Part shown: positions 43,856 through 54,617 of the stretch, in pieces
How the letters are laid out: each line of letters opens with the position of its first letter
Position numbering within the stretch: the stretch's first letter is position 1
NCBI GenBank assembly: GCA_964059195.1
Contig: CAXKWD010000009.1
Coordinates: 149,601,890-149,665,889 of the forward strand
DNA from: Ectobius pallidus
Lineage: Eukaryota > Arthropoda > Insecta > Blattodea > Ectobiidae
Length of the DNA: 64,000 nt
Direction: 5' to 3'
Translations under genes and position numbers: made by a program
The notes under the pieces: generated by a model
Seen by the model: the letters and a program-made list of their open reading frames with translations, nothing else
The model's database searches: none
Told to the model about the DNA's origin: nothing

Positions 43856-43889
43856 TTGCAGCTTTTCTTTCTCGGCCTCTGCTGATCAC

Positions 43890-44554
43890 TAGACCTGCGA
43901 TTTTAGGCTCTAAAAAAAATTAGATTTAGGCACCTAAAATAATATTTTAAAGCATGTAAATAGGCTTTTAAAAGAGAAAATAAGCACTTAAAATATGCTT
44001 TAAAAATGTGTAAGTTAAATAGACATAAAATAGACTCTAAAATACTACAATTTGCTCTTAAACTGTAACGCGATCTTCTTTACTGTAAGAAACGTGGTAT
44101 ACCTATTCTTAACAGAAATGACTGCAAAATGAAGACAGAATTTAAAAGAAAAACGTATTTCAAAAACAGTTTTGGATTATATGAAAAATTAGAACTCTAC
44201 AGGCTTTCAGTAACGGCTGCTGTCTAGCTCATGGCCTGGATACATTGGCAACACTAGTTTGGAAAAATAATTCTATGAAAAACCCACCCTCTGCTGTTCT
44301 GCTCTTCATTCGGGGGATTTCCATTAAACGATTGTAAAAGTTACAGAATTAGTATTTTATTTTAAATGTACAAAATAGGCATTTCATGCACTAAAGTAGT
44401 AAAAATAGGCTCCAAATGTCCTAATAGGCATTTTAGGGCACTATAAAACTCTATAAATGTAAGTGATTTATCATGAAACGTCCACATATTTAAAAATTCT
44501 CATGTTACTTCATAAGGAACAAAATAGGCATTTTGCCTTAAAATCCCAGGTCTA
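43890..44554. mobile_element. hAT-type MITE with perfect 8-bp target duplication
   Basis: The TIRs are TAGACCTGCGATTTTAGGC and, inverted at the right, TAGACCTGGGATTTTAAGGC. CTGATCAC flanks both ends (43,882-43,889 and 44,555-44,562). The interior is rich in AAAATAGGC words and has no ORF. An 8-bp duplication is the hAT hallmark. The right half recurs at 47,985-48,254. Confidence 0.85.
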
Positions 44555-44599
44555 CTGATCACACACAGGCATGCTTCTGAAAATAGTAGCCTATTAGGT

Positions 44600-45290
44600 A
44601 GATTTCGAAGAAAAATCTACCTATTGCAATGGATACCATGTCATGATTTTCGAAAAATTCTTTCATATCTTTACGTTTCATGCCTCCCTAAGTACGAAAC
44701 CACCGCCGTAATTTTGAAGATATTTGAACCAAATTTTATTATGTTATTTCTAGGCCCAATAGCTCGGACAAGTTCGTTAATGAGCAAAATTGGTCGGTAT
44801 AGAGGGAAACTTTGTTTGAATAAATTAGAGTACTCCCTATGGAGTTCACAGTGACACCAACGATTCGGGGGTTTTGGGGGTACGAATGGAGGTGGGGGGA
44901 TGAACATTCGAAATTTTTGAAACTACGTCTTGTGGGGTATCGTTGAAAAGCTCTTGATGAGTACTCTACAAATCAATAACTAGCTTCTAGATAGCTCTCA
45001 TATCAGGCGAGATTTGACTGTTTGAAAAGTGCTCTTCCCTCTTTTTTGCAGTTATTATTGCGGGTTTGTCATGCCAAGGCTAAAGAAGAAGAGTGCTGCG
45101 CAGCGACAATAAATTAAACCAAAAGCACTTTGAAATCTACCTCAGCCTGTTGGCCTGCCTAAAGGGATTTTATATTCAGAAGACCTCAAAACCTATATTT
45201 ATGTTGAAAACTCGACAAGGAATTTCAGTGTGGAACAAAATACTTCCTCTATCTTTAGTACCTATGGTAAGGGCAGAGGAAACACCCCAG
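44600..45290 (+). repeat. ~700-bp repeat, inverted copy at 55,600-56,360
   Basis: Landmarks AATTTTGAAGATATTTGAACC, AACGATTCGGGG, CTTTTCAACGATAC-type text and CCTAAAGGGATTTT occur here and, reverse-complemented and in reverse order, at 55,600-56,360. Short ORFs inside (44,624-44,854 and 45,093-45,296) are not kept in the other copy. Confidence 0.65.
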
Positions 45291-45720
45291 TTTTAAACTG
45301 AGGCATAATTCTGTGATGGTAGGATTGGTGCTCTGATTAACAGCAGCCTCACAGCCTCATCGTGAGGCTTCTTAATGCCTCCCCGTAGAATCTCGCGGGA
45401 TTCATTAATCGATTATCTAATCGAACACGCTGTAATTAATTCCATTCAGCCTACGAGGTATTTTTAGTCTTCTTTGTTTAGTTTCATGAATGTCCACTAG
45501 GGGTCTCTGATTACCCCATAATTTTATTATTATTATAGGAGGACTTTCAGTAGCATTTTTTTAAACGAAATCTTGAATAATTTAAATTGAGTTTGATTGG
45601 ACAGCAGGTTTAATTTGTCTCTATCTGTATTCTGTGCATTTGAAACTTAATGCGATGGCATTTTTGCTGCAGAAAATCCTGATATACAGGGTCAACGAAT
45701 TTATGGTCAATATTTATAAA

Positions 45721-46430
45721 TAAAATCATGTAAACTGATATAACAAAGTGCCAGAATGCTTTAGTTTAATCAGTTGTCATTGTAATTATAATTTCCAGAA
45801 AATTAATTTTTTTTCAATCGATTATCGAGTTAAGCTCCAGATCGATTCATTAAGCAGAGCTTTCGAAAGAACAAAGGTCTAGCTTTTAAAATAATCAGAT
45901 TAACATCGTCCAGCGCCAGCAGAACTATACAGATTTTTGATATCTAGACAATCCCATTTTCGCATAAAAATACAAAAAAAAAAAAGTCAAATTGGCCGGC
46001 TACGGGATTTGAACCAGGGACTTCCAGAATGTGAGTCCAAGATGTTAGCCTCTCGGATACCTCGGTTAGTTTAACGATAAAGTTTGATAAGCGTATGTGA
46101 AGGAATATGTGGGTAGTGTTATTTGTCATAGCTAACTGTGTTGCAACTTCCAAAGCAGTATATGAACACTGTAAAGCAATATGGTGTCATGATAACTTCT
46201 TTGCATTTGATAAATTCTTTCTAATATATTAAAATAGGCACTAAATTGGGCATTACTCCGATACCGGTCAACTGATTTGGTTAAAAAGCAATAGGCTTCT
46301 TCCCATGGACGTTATAAATGCGTATACCAAGTTTCATTAAAATCCCATAAAGTATATTTGAGTTATCGCGCGTACAGACATTTTCCCATTTACCACACAA
46401 TCCCATAAAGCACCATACTGGCACTTAATA
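45721..46430 (+). repeat. 740-bp dispersed repeat, full copy with tRNA-like module
   Basis: It starts TAAACTGATATAACAAAGTG followed by CCAGAATG and ends CATACTGGCACTTAATA. The ends share an inverted AAGTGCCAG. In the middle (45,900-46,090) sits a minus-strand tRNA-like SINE head, with B box GGTTCAAATCCC and the phrase TGGACTCACATTCTGGAAGT. Other copies: 51,681-52,110 and 57,670-58,140 (both without the tRNA-like module), 60,151-60,797 (with it), and 53,321-53,475 (right end only, inverted). Confidence 0.7.
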
Positions 46431-46489
46431 ATCATTCGTTATGTGTTTACTGCCTCTCTCCGTACCATAGGTACTATAGGCAGAAGAAG

Positions 46490-46625
46490 TACTCTGGTTC
46501 GACCCCCAAATTCCAAAGGTCCTGGGTTCAAATCTCAGTGTCGGAGGAATTTTTCTCCTATAATATTCTCATGTAATGTCCAACAGAGACAATAATCTAT
46601 GGTTCATGTATGCATATCCATATAT
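46490..46625 (+). mobile_element. SINE remnant with B box (ATGTCCAACAGA family)
   Basis: GGTTCAAATCTC at about 46,512 is B-box-like. The tail CATGTAATGTCCAACAGAGA also occurs at 9,013 without the head. Confidence 0.5.
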
Positions 46626-47204
46626 CTACAATTATCTGGGATAGGCTGTATTGCCCTGTTCAGATATTATAAGGACATGGCACAGGTGTTGGTAGTTGAG
46701 TAGCCTGTGCGCTGGGGCGTGGCAGGTCCCCCCCCCCCCCGACATTCACCATGCGGAAACTCTTCCGTAAATATACAGAGAAACCACACTTAGGGGTCAC
46801 AAGCGAGTACAACAACTGCACTAATACGTGTCAATTGAAAGGAATTAGTTGTATTCTGTTGTGTGTGAATAAATGAAAGCTGATCTCGATCAATAAAATA
46901 GAATAAACTGTATCGGTTCTACTTTTAACAAAATCCCTGAGGATAATAGCGAACAAAACTCACAGAGAAAGCTGTAGACCTATTTTTACTGAAATGAATA
47001 TTAGGACAGTTTTTTACTTATATGTATTTTATTGCTTAAAAGACCCGGCGTCGCTCGGGTTTTGTATTTTGTAAATTCGAAAATAACTTATAGGTCCTTA
47101 ATATAGGTATTTAGAATTTGAAATGAGGAAGAACGACTTATCACACTCAAACTATTCCCTCAGAAAATGGCTAGATATAGCTTTTTATAGCCTATAGCAG
47201 ATCC

Positions 47205-47700
47205 CCGCGGCTTCGTTCACGATAATTAATTGGAAGATTAAAAATTAAGAGCAAAATAATAAAAATATTATATTTATTAACACTTGCACGCGAAACATTC
47301 ATAGGTCTAATCTAAACGATTGATAGGCCTAATCAATGAAACAGCTGTAAATCCGGCTTTGAAGTGAATTCCACGATTAGAAAGCGCAGCATGGGAAAAG
47401 GACCGCATATTCGAGTTCCCTGGCCCAGAAATCCTCTGCATAGTGAGTTTCGTCCAAATCGGTCAATGTTTGCACATTTAGGCCTACATTCATTATCCCT
47501 CTTCCGCCTAATGTTGAAAATTTCATATGTCTGCGTGCCTTGACATTATAAACAAATGAATCGACCATCGTGGGCTTACAAAATTCAAGCGATCGCGATG
47601 CTTTTATTTCCAAGGTATGAAAAAAATAGGCAAAGCCACCTTGCAATTGATTTGACAAGTGAAATGTATTACTGAATATAGCGAGAAAATAATATTTTCT
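47205..47700 (+). repeat. CCCGCGGCTTCG-type retrotransposon-derived repeat
   Basis: It begins CCCCGCGGCTTCGTTCACGA and continues like 36,190-36,400, then through GTGAGTTTCGTCCAAATCGG and CAAATGAATCGACCATC, matching 38,560-38,740. No intact ORF is present. Confidence 0.55.
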
Positions 47701-47984
47701 GCCTGTTTTTTTTTTTCTTCTCATAACTCGCGAACGAAAATGAAATGACAAATGTTTCAATTCCGGTGGGGAATATGTTGAAAAATAGCTGAACACTGGC
47801 TGTGTCTGTTGCAGTGAATATTTCCTTGGAATTGTGTTTAGTTTCTGTAAACGGCCTCAGGAAAACCTACTCTGTGGACGGCCCTAGTATTACAACCCTA
47901 AATATGGCCGTTTATCATGTTTCTAAAAATTCATTTGTTTTGCATTCCTTTAGCGACAATTGTTTGGGATAGTCAAGTTTCTGT

Positions 47985-48254
47985 GAAAAACCCACCTCTG
48001 CTGTTCTGCTTTTCATCGAGGGATGTCCATTATAAGATTGTAAATTGAATTTTATTTTAAATGTACAAAATAGGCATTTGTAGGCACTAAAATAGTAAAA
48101 CAGGCTCTAAAGGTCCAACTAGGCATTTTAGGGCACTATAAAACTTTATAAATGTAAGTGATTTATAATGAAACGTCTACACAATTATTTAAAAATGTTC
48201 ATGTTATTTCATAAGAAAGAAAATAGGCATTTGCCTTAAAATCCCAGGTCTAGT
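47985..48254 (+). mobile_element. Right half of the hAT-type MITE
   Basis: It matches 44,270-44,554 from GAAAAACCCACCTCTGCTG to the terminal AATCCCAGGTCTA. The left TIR is missing. Confidence 0.7.
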
Positions 48255-48309
48255 CATAAGCTTTATTGCTTGGTACTCCGGGGGTAAGGGAGGGGACAAA
48301 AAAAGTCCC

Positions 48310-48354
48310 CTCCATACACGGGTAAAATATTTCGGTGTTATTCTTAACACCCTG
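48310..48354 (+). mobile_element. Terminal scrap of the TATA-flanked MITE
   Basis: About 45 bp match the right TIR (GGTAAAATATTTCGGTGTTA...CACCCTG), ending about 30 bp from the K2P splice donor. Confidence 0.5.
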
Positions 48355-48384
48355 TATAGGTTGTCAAGAACATTGCATACTCAC

Positions 48385-48877
48385 CTATGGTAGTGATGAG
48401 GGTCAGCGAGTAGAGGAAGGAAGATGAGAAAGACCAGCGATGTGCATGATGATGGCTGTAGTCACTGCTCCTGAGATTCCTCACCAGAGTGTCCTGGAAC
48501 TTGAGGACCTCCTGGGCAGCCAGGCGGGTCCAGTTATCCTTATACAGGATGTTGAGGTCCTCCGTGATGCTCCAGAGCTTGTCCACCGTTCGGGCTCTGA
48601 TCTCCTCTCCCATGTGCACTCTGTGGCCCGCGTCCTTGAGACCTCCCTCGAGGGCCATGAAGGTGAAGGCTCCTAGAAGCGTGTAGCCCAGCACTAGCAC
48701 GCACACGCCCAGGCACGTGAGGAAGGAATTCGAACCACAGTGGCAACAGCACCGCTTTTGCTTGGAGCAGCAGAGTCTGAAGCCGGAAGCTGCTGATGAT
48801 CCTGGTGAAGACGGTGGTGATGGAGGCGGGGGGTGGTGGTGCTTGTGGTACGTGTGGTGATGGTGGTGGTGAATCAT
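48385..48877 (-). CDS. K2P potassium channel, exon with N-terminus, TM1 and first pore
   Basis: From the ATG at 48,877 this exon encodes a histidine- and proline-rich N-terminus (six His in a row, then PPPPSPPSSPGSS), a cysteine-rich patch and TM1 (FLTCLGVCVLVLGYTLLGAF). Next come the extracellular cap region with a possible N-glycosylation site (NWT), the pore helix (FSSSFLYSLTLITTI), and the first two bases of the filter's glycine context. It ends at ACC-ATA-G with donor GTGAGT. The exon may begin earlier: GACGTGTTGCAG at 48,898-48,909 is a good acceptor and the frame is open to it, so further upstream exons are possible. A trypsin-like cap helix (EVLKFQDTLVRNL) fits K2P cap geometry. Confidence 0.9.
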
Positions 48878-48899
48878 GACGACCACGTCACTCCTACCT

Positions 48900-50600
48900 G
48901 CAACACGTCATCAGCACAGTCAACTGTTAATCATCAAATGGAGACGATATGAGATTTTGAAGATTTTTTCCAGCTTGTACCCTCAAAAATAAAGATAAAT
49001 AGCCTTCAAAACTGTCATAGATTTTTGGGATTGCTTTCAAATTACTTAGAATTATCAGATTTTGTACAGTTTATTTTCATATACTACGTATGGCTATAAT
49101 CTTAACAGAAAATATAGTATATAGTAGCAGTATAGTAGGCCTAGTATAAGAAAATAAATTCCTGCACAAAACCTGACTGACAGAGAATCAACGTACAGCC
49201 TAAACTATAACAGGTAGAGACTTGAAATTTCGACAGTACCTTCGTTTCATAATGTAAGTGCTCACTACGAAAGGATTTTGCAAAATTTTGATTTTAAATG
49301 CCAAAAATCAAATGTTTTTGAGGAGACAAAATACCTTCCATAAGAAATACTAGATCAATTCGATTGTTGTGGAAAACAGTTGTGAAATTAATTCATGATG
49401 GCCTTGCTCGGTTGCTATCTTGATTCATTTGTTTACGATTCGCAGAGATCTGGTTTACACAGAAAAGGATCATGAATGCACGCCTAAATGGGAAAACATT
49501 GCTCACTATGCGGGTGTTTTTTTATTTTTTTAGCTAGGGATCTCTAATCTGCCTATTCGAAGCCCAAGTAACTACTATCCATCGCTATTTAAATTATTTT
49601 TATTTTCCCTGAAATGGTGAAATGATAACTAATTGTTTATTTCCTTTGTTTTCAGGGACTGGTGGACATCTTGAAGACATCATTGGCTAGCTTCACTGGA
49701 GTCCATATCTTGAGGACCACTTGACTAAGAACTTGGCCCTTTTCTTAGGGGTACAAGTTCTGGTTTAGTGTTCATCCTGAATTTATGATATCCAGACATG
49801 TTTGTTTCCGATTTGAACTGTGGATACGCATAACGGCGCCAACTAAGCAGCTCAAAATGGGGACAAATTATAGTTTAGGGCCCCTTTTCAGGGGTGAAGA
49901 AGGTCTTGGTTCAGACCGAGGCCATTACAACTGTGACGGGAATTTTACAAGGAAACGCAAAGGTAGGCATATCTGTTATAATTAACTCGGGTTTTGTATT
50001 TTGTCATTCGAAATTAACTTATCAAGGACTTTAGATGTCAAACTCTAGGTCCTTATATAGGAATTTAGAATTTGAAACGACTTACCACACTCAAAATATT
50101 TCCTCACAAATCGCTTGATATAACTTTTTATGGCTCATAGAAGATGTAGAATTTTGCACCCCATTGCATCAACACACCATGCCTGGTAGGGGTTCAAATA
50201 AAACAAACAGAATTTCCAGTAATTTGTATTGTCTGTATGGAATATTTTATTTCTCATTCCCATGTTACCATACAACCCCTTCTCTAATTTGTCGAAGTCC
50301 CGTTTCATTTATTTCCAAAGCTACCTGTGACCACTGCCAACAATACACTGTTGTCATGGAAACTATACATGGAATTTCATTTGGATTTGATAATTCTGTG
50401 TAATAAGTGATTAAGTATTCTCTAAAAATATTTGATTTTTGGCATTTAAAATCAAAATTTTGTAAAATCCTTCCTTAGTGAGCACTTACATTATGAAACG
50501 AAGGTACTGTCAAAATTCCAAGTCTCTACCTATTATAGTTTAGGCTCTTCGTTGATTCTCTGTCAGTCAGTCAGTCAGTCAGTACAAAGCCTCTTATATA
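48900..50600. other. Repeat-derived intergenic DNA upstream of the K2P exon
   Basis: It contains inverted and direct copies of the TGAAACGAAGGTACTG repeat (49,150-49,330 minus; 50,340-50,600 plus), an inverted CGGCTTCG-family body (49,400-49,510), and a repeat starting CTCGGGTTTTGTATTTTGT (49,985-50,150) that also occurs at 47,050-47,200. No host exon is recognised. Confidence 0.5.
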
Positions 50601-50602
50601 TA

Positions 50603-51143
50603 CAGGGTGTTAATGCAAAACACCGAAATATTTTACCTGTGGTATAGAGGGGACATAGACAAGCAACTTTTATTAAGAGATTTTTGCTCTACAACGTAAA
50701 ATGTGTATGCTACAGGGCATTAAAGTCAATTACAATTTGGTGCTCATAAGTCAATAATTAAGCGAAATAGGGTTAAAACTTGCATTAAATTGACTTCATC
50801 CCTTCTTAGCGATCGATAAAAACCTGATTCTGAACAATTCATCAACAGCTATAATTATCATAATTTAGAGTTTTCATAATCTGCAAAATTTACAGACTAA
50901 TCACATGACTGGCCGCCACTGCATTAGTTTATTTTATTCATAACTCCAGTATTAATATCGGAGTTCATTTGTTTTGCATTTTTTTTTAAATGTTAGAAGT
51001 CAGTGGCGGCCATGCCCTGGGAGATTTTATGCTGTAATAGGAAGAATTGAATCCATAGAGCAAAAATCTCCTAATAAAAGTTGCTTGTCTATGTCCCTTC
51101 TATACACAGGTAAAATATTTCGGTGTTATTCATTAACCCCCTG
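50603..51143. mobile_element. Second complete TATA-flanked MITE
   Basis: CAGGGTGTTAATGCAAAACA at the left and CATTAACCCCCTG at the right are inverted, with TATA on both sides (50,599-50,602 and 51,144-51,147). It has 541 bp and aligns with 26,442-26,971 throughout. Confidence 0.85.
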
Positions 51144-51189
51144 TATATCCATCATGTATCAAGTGGGATTTATAATTATTTCTTGCTGT

Positions 51190-51335
51190 GCACGCGAAAA
51201 TGCGTTTTGGTCCAATCCATCCTACTGTCTGCTGTTCATCCGAAACCATGGGGAAAAACAAGACAAATTGGTTGGCCATGAGGTTTGAACCCAGGACCCC
51301 GGAATGCGAATGTGCGACAGTAACCCAGGCTACTG
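51190..51335 (-). mobile_element. tRNA-derived SINE fragment
   Basis: The minus strand has GTAGCCTGGGTTACTGTCGC, then a B box GGTTCAAACCT (about 51,285), then CATGGCCAACCAATTTGTC. It is related to the tRNA-like modules at 45,990 and 60,400. Confidence 0.5.
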
Positions 51336-51345
51336 TCTCTGTATA

Positions 51346-51425
51346 GTAATAATAATAATTATTATTATTGTTATTATTGTTATTGTTATTGTTATTATAT
51401 GTTGTTATTATTATTATTATTACAA
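51346..51425 (+). repeat. Imperfect (ATT)n microsatellite
   Basis: About 80 bp of ATT/GTT trinucleotides. Confidence 0.85.
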
Positions 51426-51680
51426 TTATTACATAGTGTTTCTTAGGAAAGTTAACGCGGGTGTCGCTCTTCACTTTTTCAAGGAGTCCCCGGAATCGAT
51501 ACTGCGACTATGTGACGTCAGAGAGTGGCATTGCGGTGCAACAATGGAATATGTTCCCACTCCATATTAACTGTATTTAATTTTGCTGAAGGGTTGTCAT
51601 TTCTTTTGTTAGACATATAAATTATTAGGTCTGTACAAAAACCGTTCTGATACTTTTCCACTTATATTGAAATCGGGGAA

Positions 51681-52110
51681 ACTGGTGTAACAAAGTGCCA
51701 GAATGCTTTCGTTTAATCAGTGATAATTGAAATAATGATATGCAGAAAATAAGTTATTTTTTAAAATCGATTTCCGAGTTAAGCTCTAGATCGATTCATT
51801 AAGCAGGGCTTACGGAAGAACTAAGGTCTAAAGTTCCATAAACACACATGAAGGAATATGTGGGTAATGTTATTAGTCAGAGTTAGTTTATTGCAACTTC
51901 CAAAGCCGTATATGAACATTGTAAAACAATATGTTGTCATGAGAACTGATTTGCATTTGATAAATTCTTTCTAATATATTACCATAAAATAGACAGTAAA
52001 TTGGACATTACTCGGGTACTGGTCAACCGATTTCGTCCAATATCAATGGGCTTCTTCCCATGGACGTCATAAATGCGTAAACCAAGTTTCATGAAAATTC
52101 GATAAAGCGT
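51681..52110 (+). repeat. 740-bp repeat family, copy without tRNA-like module
   Basis: It aligns with both outer parts of 45,721-46,430. Near 51,830 it lacks the central ~200 bp that hold the tRNA-like head. Confidence 0.65.
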
Positions 52111-52119
52111 ATTTGATAA

Positions 52120-52600
52120 AGCGTAAGAGAGATGAAAACTGCATAACGACGAGCTTCATGACCTGTACTCTTCACCGGATATAGTAAGGGTAATTAAATC
52201 ACGGAGGATGAAATGGGGGAGGAAAGACATATCTCAAAAGTATTGACTGGGAGACACGAAGGGAAAAGACCACTTGGAAGACCTAGACGTAGATTGGAGG
52301 ACAATATCAGGATAGATTTAATAATAATGATTAAGGAATCGCGCACAATGTGCATTATCTTAACCTAAGACTTAACCTACTGACAAACACCCAGTCCTGA
52401 ACCCGGGGAGGGGATCTTTCACTACTGAAAAATCCCCTACTCGGCCGGGAATCGAACCCGGACCGCCGGAGTGGAAGGCAGGCGTGCTACCGACTCACCC
52501 ACGGCGGGAAGTAGGATTTGAGAGGAATGGTTGGATGGAGTTAGCACAGAATAGGGTTGAATGGCGGGCTCAGGAAAGCGCGGCAATGAACCATAAAATA
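52120..52600 (+). pseudogene. Non-LTR RT C-terminal fragment split by a SINE
   Basis: The plus strand reads LHDLYSSPDIVRVIKSRRMK, then a stop, then GKRPLGRPRRRLEDNIRIDL. This is the basic GRPRRRxEDNI C-terminus common in insect non-LTR elements. At about 52,316 a SINE interrupts it. GMVGWS and the following ORF end resume after 52,510. Confidence 0.65.
52316..52507 (-). mobile_element. tRNA-derived SINE, family 4
   Basis: The minus strand begins CGCCGTGGGTGAGTCGGTAG (A-box-like) and has B box GGGTTCGATTCC (about 52,452). The body continues GGCCGAGTAGGGGATTTTTC and CCCCGGGTTCAGGACTGGG. It sits inside an RT fragment. Confidence 0.75.
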
Positions 52601-53320
52601 GATAATATTCCTTTAGCTTGCTGAGGAATTGTCTATTGCCACTGAGTAAGTAAGTAAGTACAATTTTAAAATTGAAGCTGGTGCATTGTGAACGCTGTAG
52701 TTGATTATTTTTATGTTTATATTGATTTGTGTATTAGTTTGTTTATATAAGTATTTAGCACACACTGTCCAGTATTTTTTCTGTGGTTTAAAACAGCATG
52801 ATGTTTACACAGTGAGTTAATTTAGTTGTCAGTGAAAATCAGTCACTATATTTATAATAACATGTATTTGACTTCTGTATTTGAGTGGTTTCTATTCTTG
52901 AGGGGCTTGGGAAGAGTTTTTTTCTTTATTTATGACATCATCCGAATGAGCACATTCCGTGATCGGGGACAGTTCAGAAATGGATAAAAATACATTAAAT
53001 AAAAATGCAACCAATTGCAATTTTTTACTGTAATAAGAGGGAATACTGGAGGAAATTTAAAATATTTATTTTAATACCCAATGAATCTAATTTTACCTTA
53101 AGTTCTATCAAAATATTTTGTAAGTATAAAAATATACCTACACACTTATTTCAATGTATAATTCTAGTGGTGACATTAAAAGTTGCATCATCTATAGAAA
53201 ATGTAGATCTGAAACCAAACTGGGCATCACTTAGTGGATTATATTTATTCAAACAATCTATTTATTTACAATTAATAAATATTTTAATATGACTAGGCAG
53301 AAGTGATATAGGCCTACGAT
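52600..53320. other. Intergenic, no gene recognised
   Basis: Short (GTAA)n near 52,653. A 95-codon plus-strand frame (53,005-53,292) contains weakly RT-like lysine/isoleucine-rich text but no diagnostic motif. Confidence 0.35.
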
Positions 53321-53475
53321 TATTAAGTGCCAGTATAGTACTTTATGGGATTGTGTGGGCGACAAGAAAATGTCTGTCCGTCTGTCCGTGCGTGTGTCTG
53401 TACACGCGATAGCTCAAATACGCTTACAGAATTTTAATGAAACTTGATATACGCATTTAGAACGTCCATGATGTA
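53321..53475 (-). repeat. 740-bp repeat family, right end only (inverted)
   Basis: It starts TAAGTGCCAGTATAGTACTT and continues with GATAGCTCAAATACGCTT to AACGTCCATG, the reverse complement of the right end of 45,721-46,430. Confidence 0.6.
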
Positions 53476-53507
53476 CCAGATAACACGTCAAAATCCGGGC
53501 CCTGGTT

Positions 53508-53510
<3 letters not shown>

Positions 53511-53593
<83 letters not shown>
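53511..53593 (+). repeat. Pure (ATT)n microsatellite, ~27 units
   Basis: Uninterrupted ATT for about 83 bp. The long poly-isoleucine frame across it is not a gene. Confidence 0.95.
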
Positions 53594-53594
<1 letters not shown>

Positions 53595-54224
53595 TCTGAA
53601 ATAATAGACTTTTTCATAAAGAGTGCGTTAGTAACAAAATAAAAGTGTTTTATATTGTAAATTTAAATATAACCATATCCTCCATTAAATTGCTCTCTAA
53701 AATCAATCTGTTCCTCGTAAAAACTAATTACAGAAATAATTTATAATTTATTGATAATTTCGTTACATTTGTGACTTTTTTACTATCTTAGATCATAATA
53801 GCATTTTTATTTTTCAATTCTTCGCTACTTTTTTGTTAGTAAATTGCATGCCCTGTTAATAATATTATTTTCGTGGTAAAAATAAACAAAGAAACGAACA
53901 AAACAATCTTGTGTTGCCATATGGACACACAAATTCATGAAAATTATTGAATGTGATGATTGAAAATATCCATGTTAAAGGAAGGGTAAACTAAAAAAAT
54001 ACCATTTTCTAATTTTAATCTCATCGCATGGAGCTTTGAATTACGAAACGAATGGTGATCTCGTGAACTTCAGGTGCCCAATATTACGCCTTGTACGGGT
54101 GAAGTAAAACGCTCCTGTGACGTCACACCTGACTAACTCGCTGGCAGGACAACAGCTACTGTAATGCTCGCGCCTGTGTTTCTAGTACACCACAAAGTCT
54201 CATTTGTGTTTGTTGTTGATAGAG

Positions 54225-54617
54225 ATGCCTGCAATGTTACCTTCTAAGGACAAATCTCGGTATTCACAAATTAATATCACACGAAAAGAAAATGACAAGG
54301 AATTATTTAAAGAGTTGCAAGGAAGAAAAGAAAATACGGAATGGTGTAAATGTGGGCTGTGTGTACATATGAAAACGGGCCACGAAAGTGTGTGTTGTTG
54401 GGACCGTGAAGTAATTTGTGAACAGAAGGGGGTTGTAGACTGTATAACACGACATTGCTCATTCGATAGCGTTATTATAAATAAAGGTACACTAGTTGCC
54501 AGGCGTTATCAGTTAATACTTAGAGATAATACAGTTCAAAAACAAAACATTTTTCAAGATACGAACAGAGTCACTTTCAGATTCAGAATCATCTTTTGCG
54601 GTAGTAGAAATTTCTGA
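54225..54617 (+). CDS. P2X7 'ballast'-like Cys-rich ORF inside a DNA transposon
   Basis: From ATG 54,225 the ORF is 130 codons; an open frame reaches back to 54,204. Residues 1-39 are charged. Residues 40-60 read WCKCGLCVHMKTGHESVCCW (Trp40; Cys41, 43, 46, 57, 58), followed by Cys65 and then DCITRHCSFDSVIINKGTL (73-90). The order WCxCGxCxxM...ExxCC...CITxH..F..V.. is the pattern that I know from the zinc-binding ballast domain at the C-terminus of P2X7 receptors and stand-alone relatives in invertebrates. The last ~35 codons run into sequence shared antisense with the THAP gene tail, so the domain end may be truncated. No membrane segment is present. It could be a captured host domain or a normal transposon gene. 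Confidence 0.6.
   Translation: MPAMLPSKDKSRYSQINITRKENDKELFKELQGRKENTEWCKCGLCVHMKTGHESVCCWDREVICEQKGVVDCITRHCSFDSVIINKGTLVARRYQLILRDNTVQKQNIFQDTNRVTFRFRIIFCGSRNF

Larger units (their letters stand above)
38466..48384 (-). other. 9.9-kb K2P intron filled with transposable elements
   Basis: On the minus strand the intron starts GTGAGT (48,384) and ends TTTTGTTCCAG (38,466). It has phase 1 and splits the glycine codon of the first pore filter. It holds two SINEs, two hAT-MITE copies, a 10-bp-TSD MITE, non-LTR fragments, the 740-bp repeat and an inverted copy of the zinc-finger-unit repeat. Stretches without identified repeats (38,800-39,430; 39,870-40,620; 41,400-41,970; 42,730-43,430; 45,300-45,710; 46,700-47,190) show nothing that I can name. 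Confidence 0.88.

Noticed and set aside
53414..53617. Poly-isoleucine ORF
   Set aside because: Translation of a pure ATT microsatellite.
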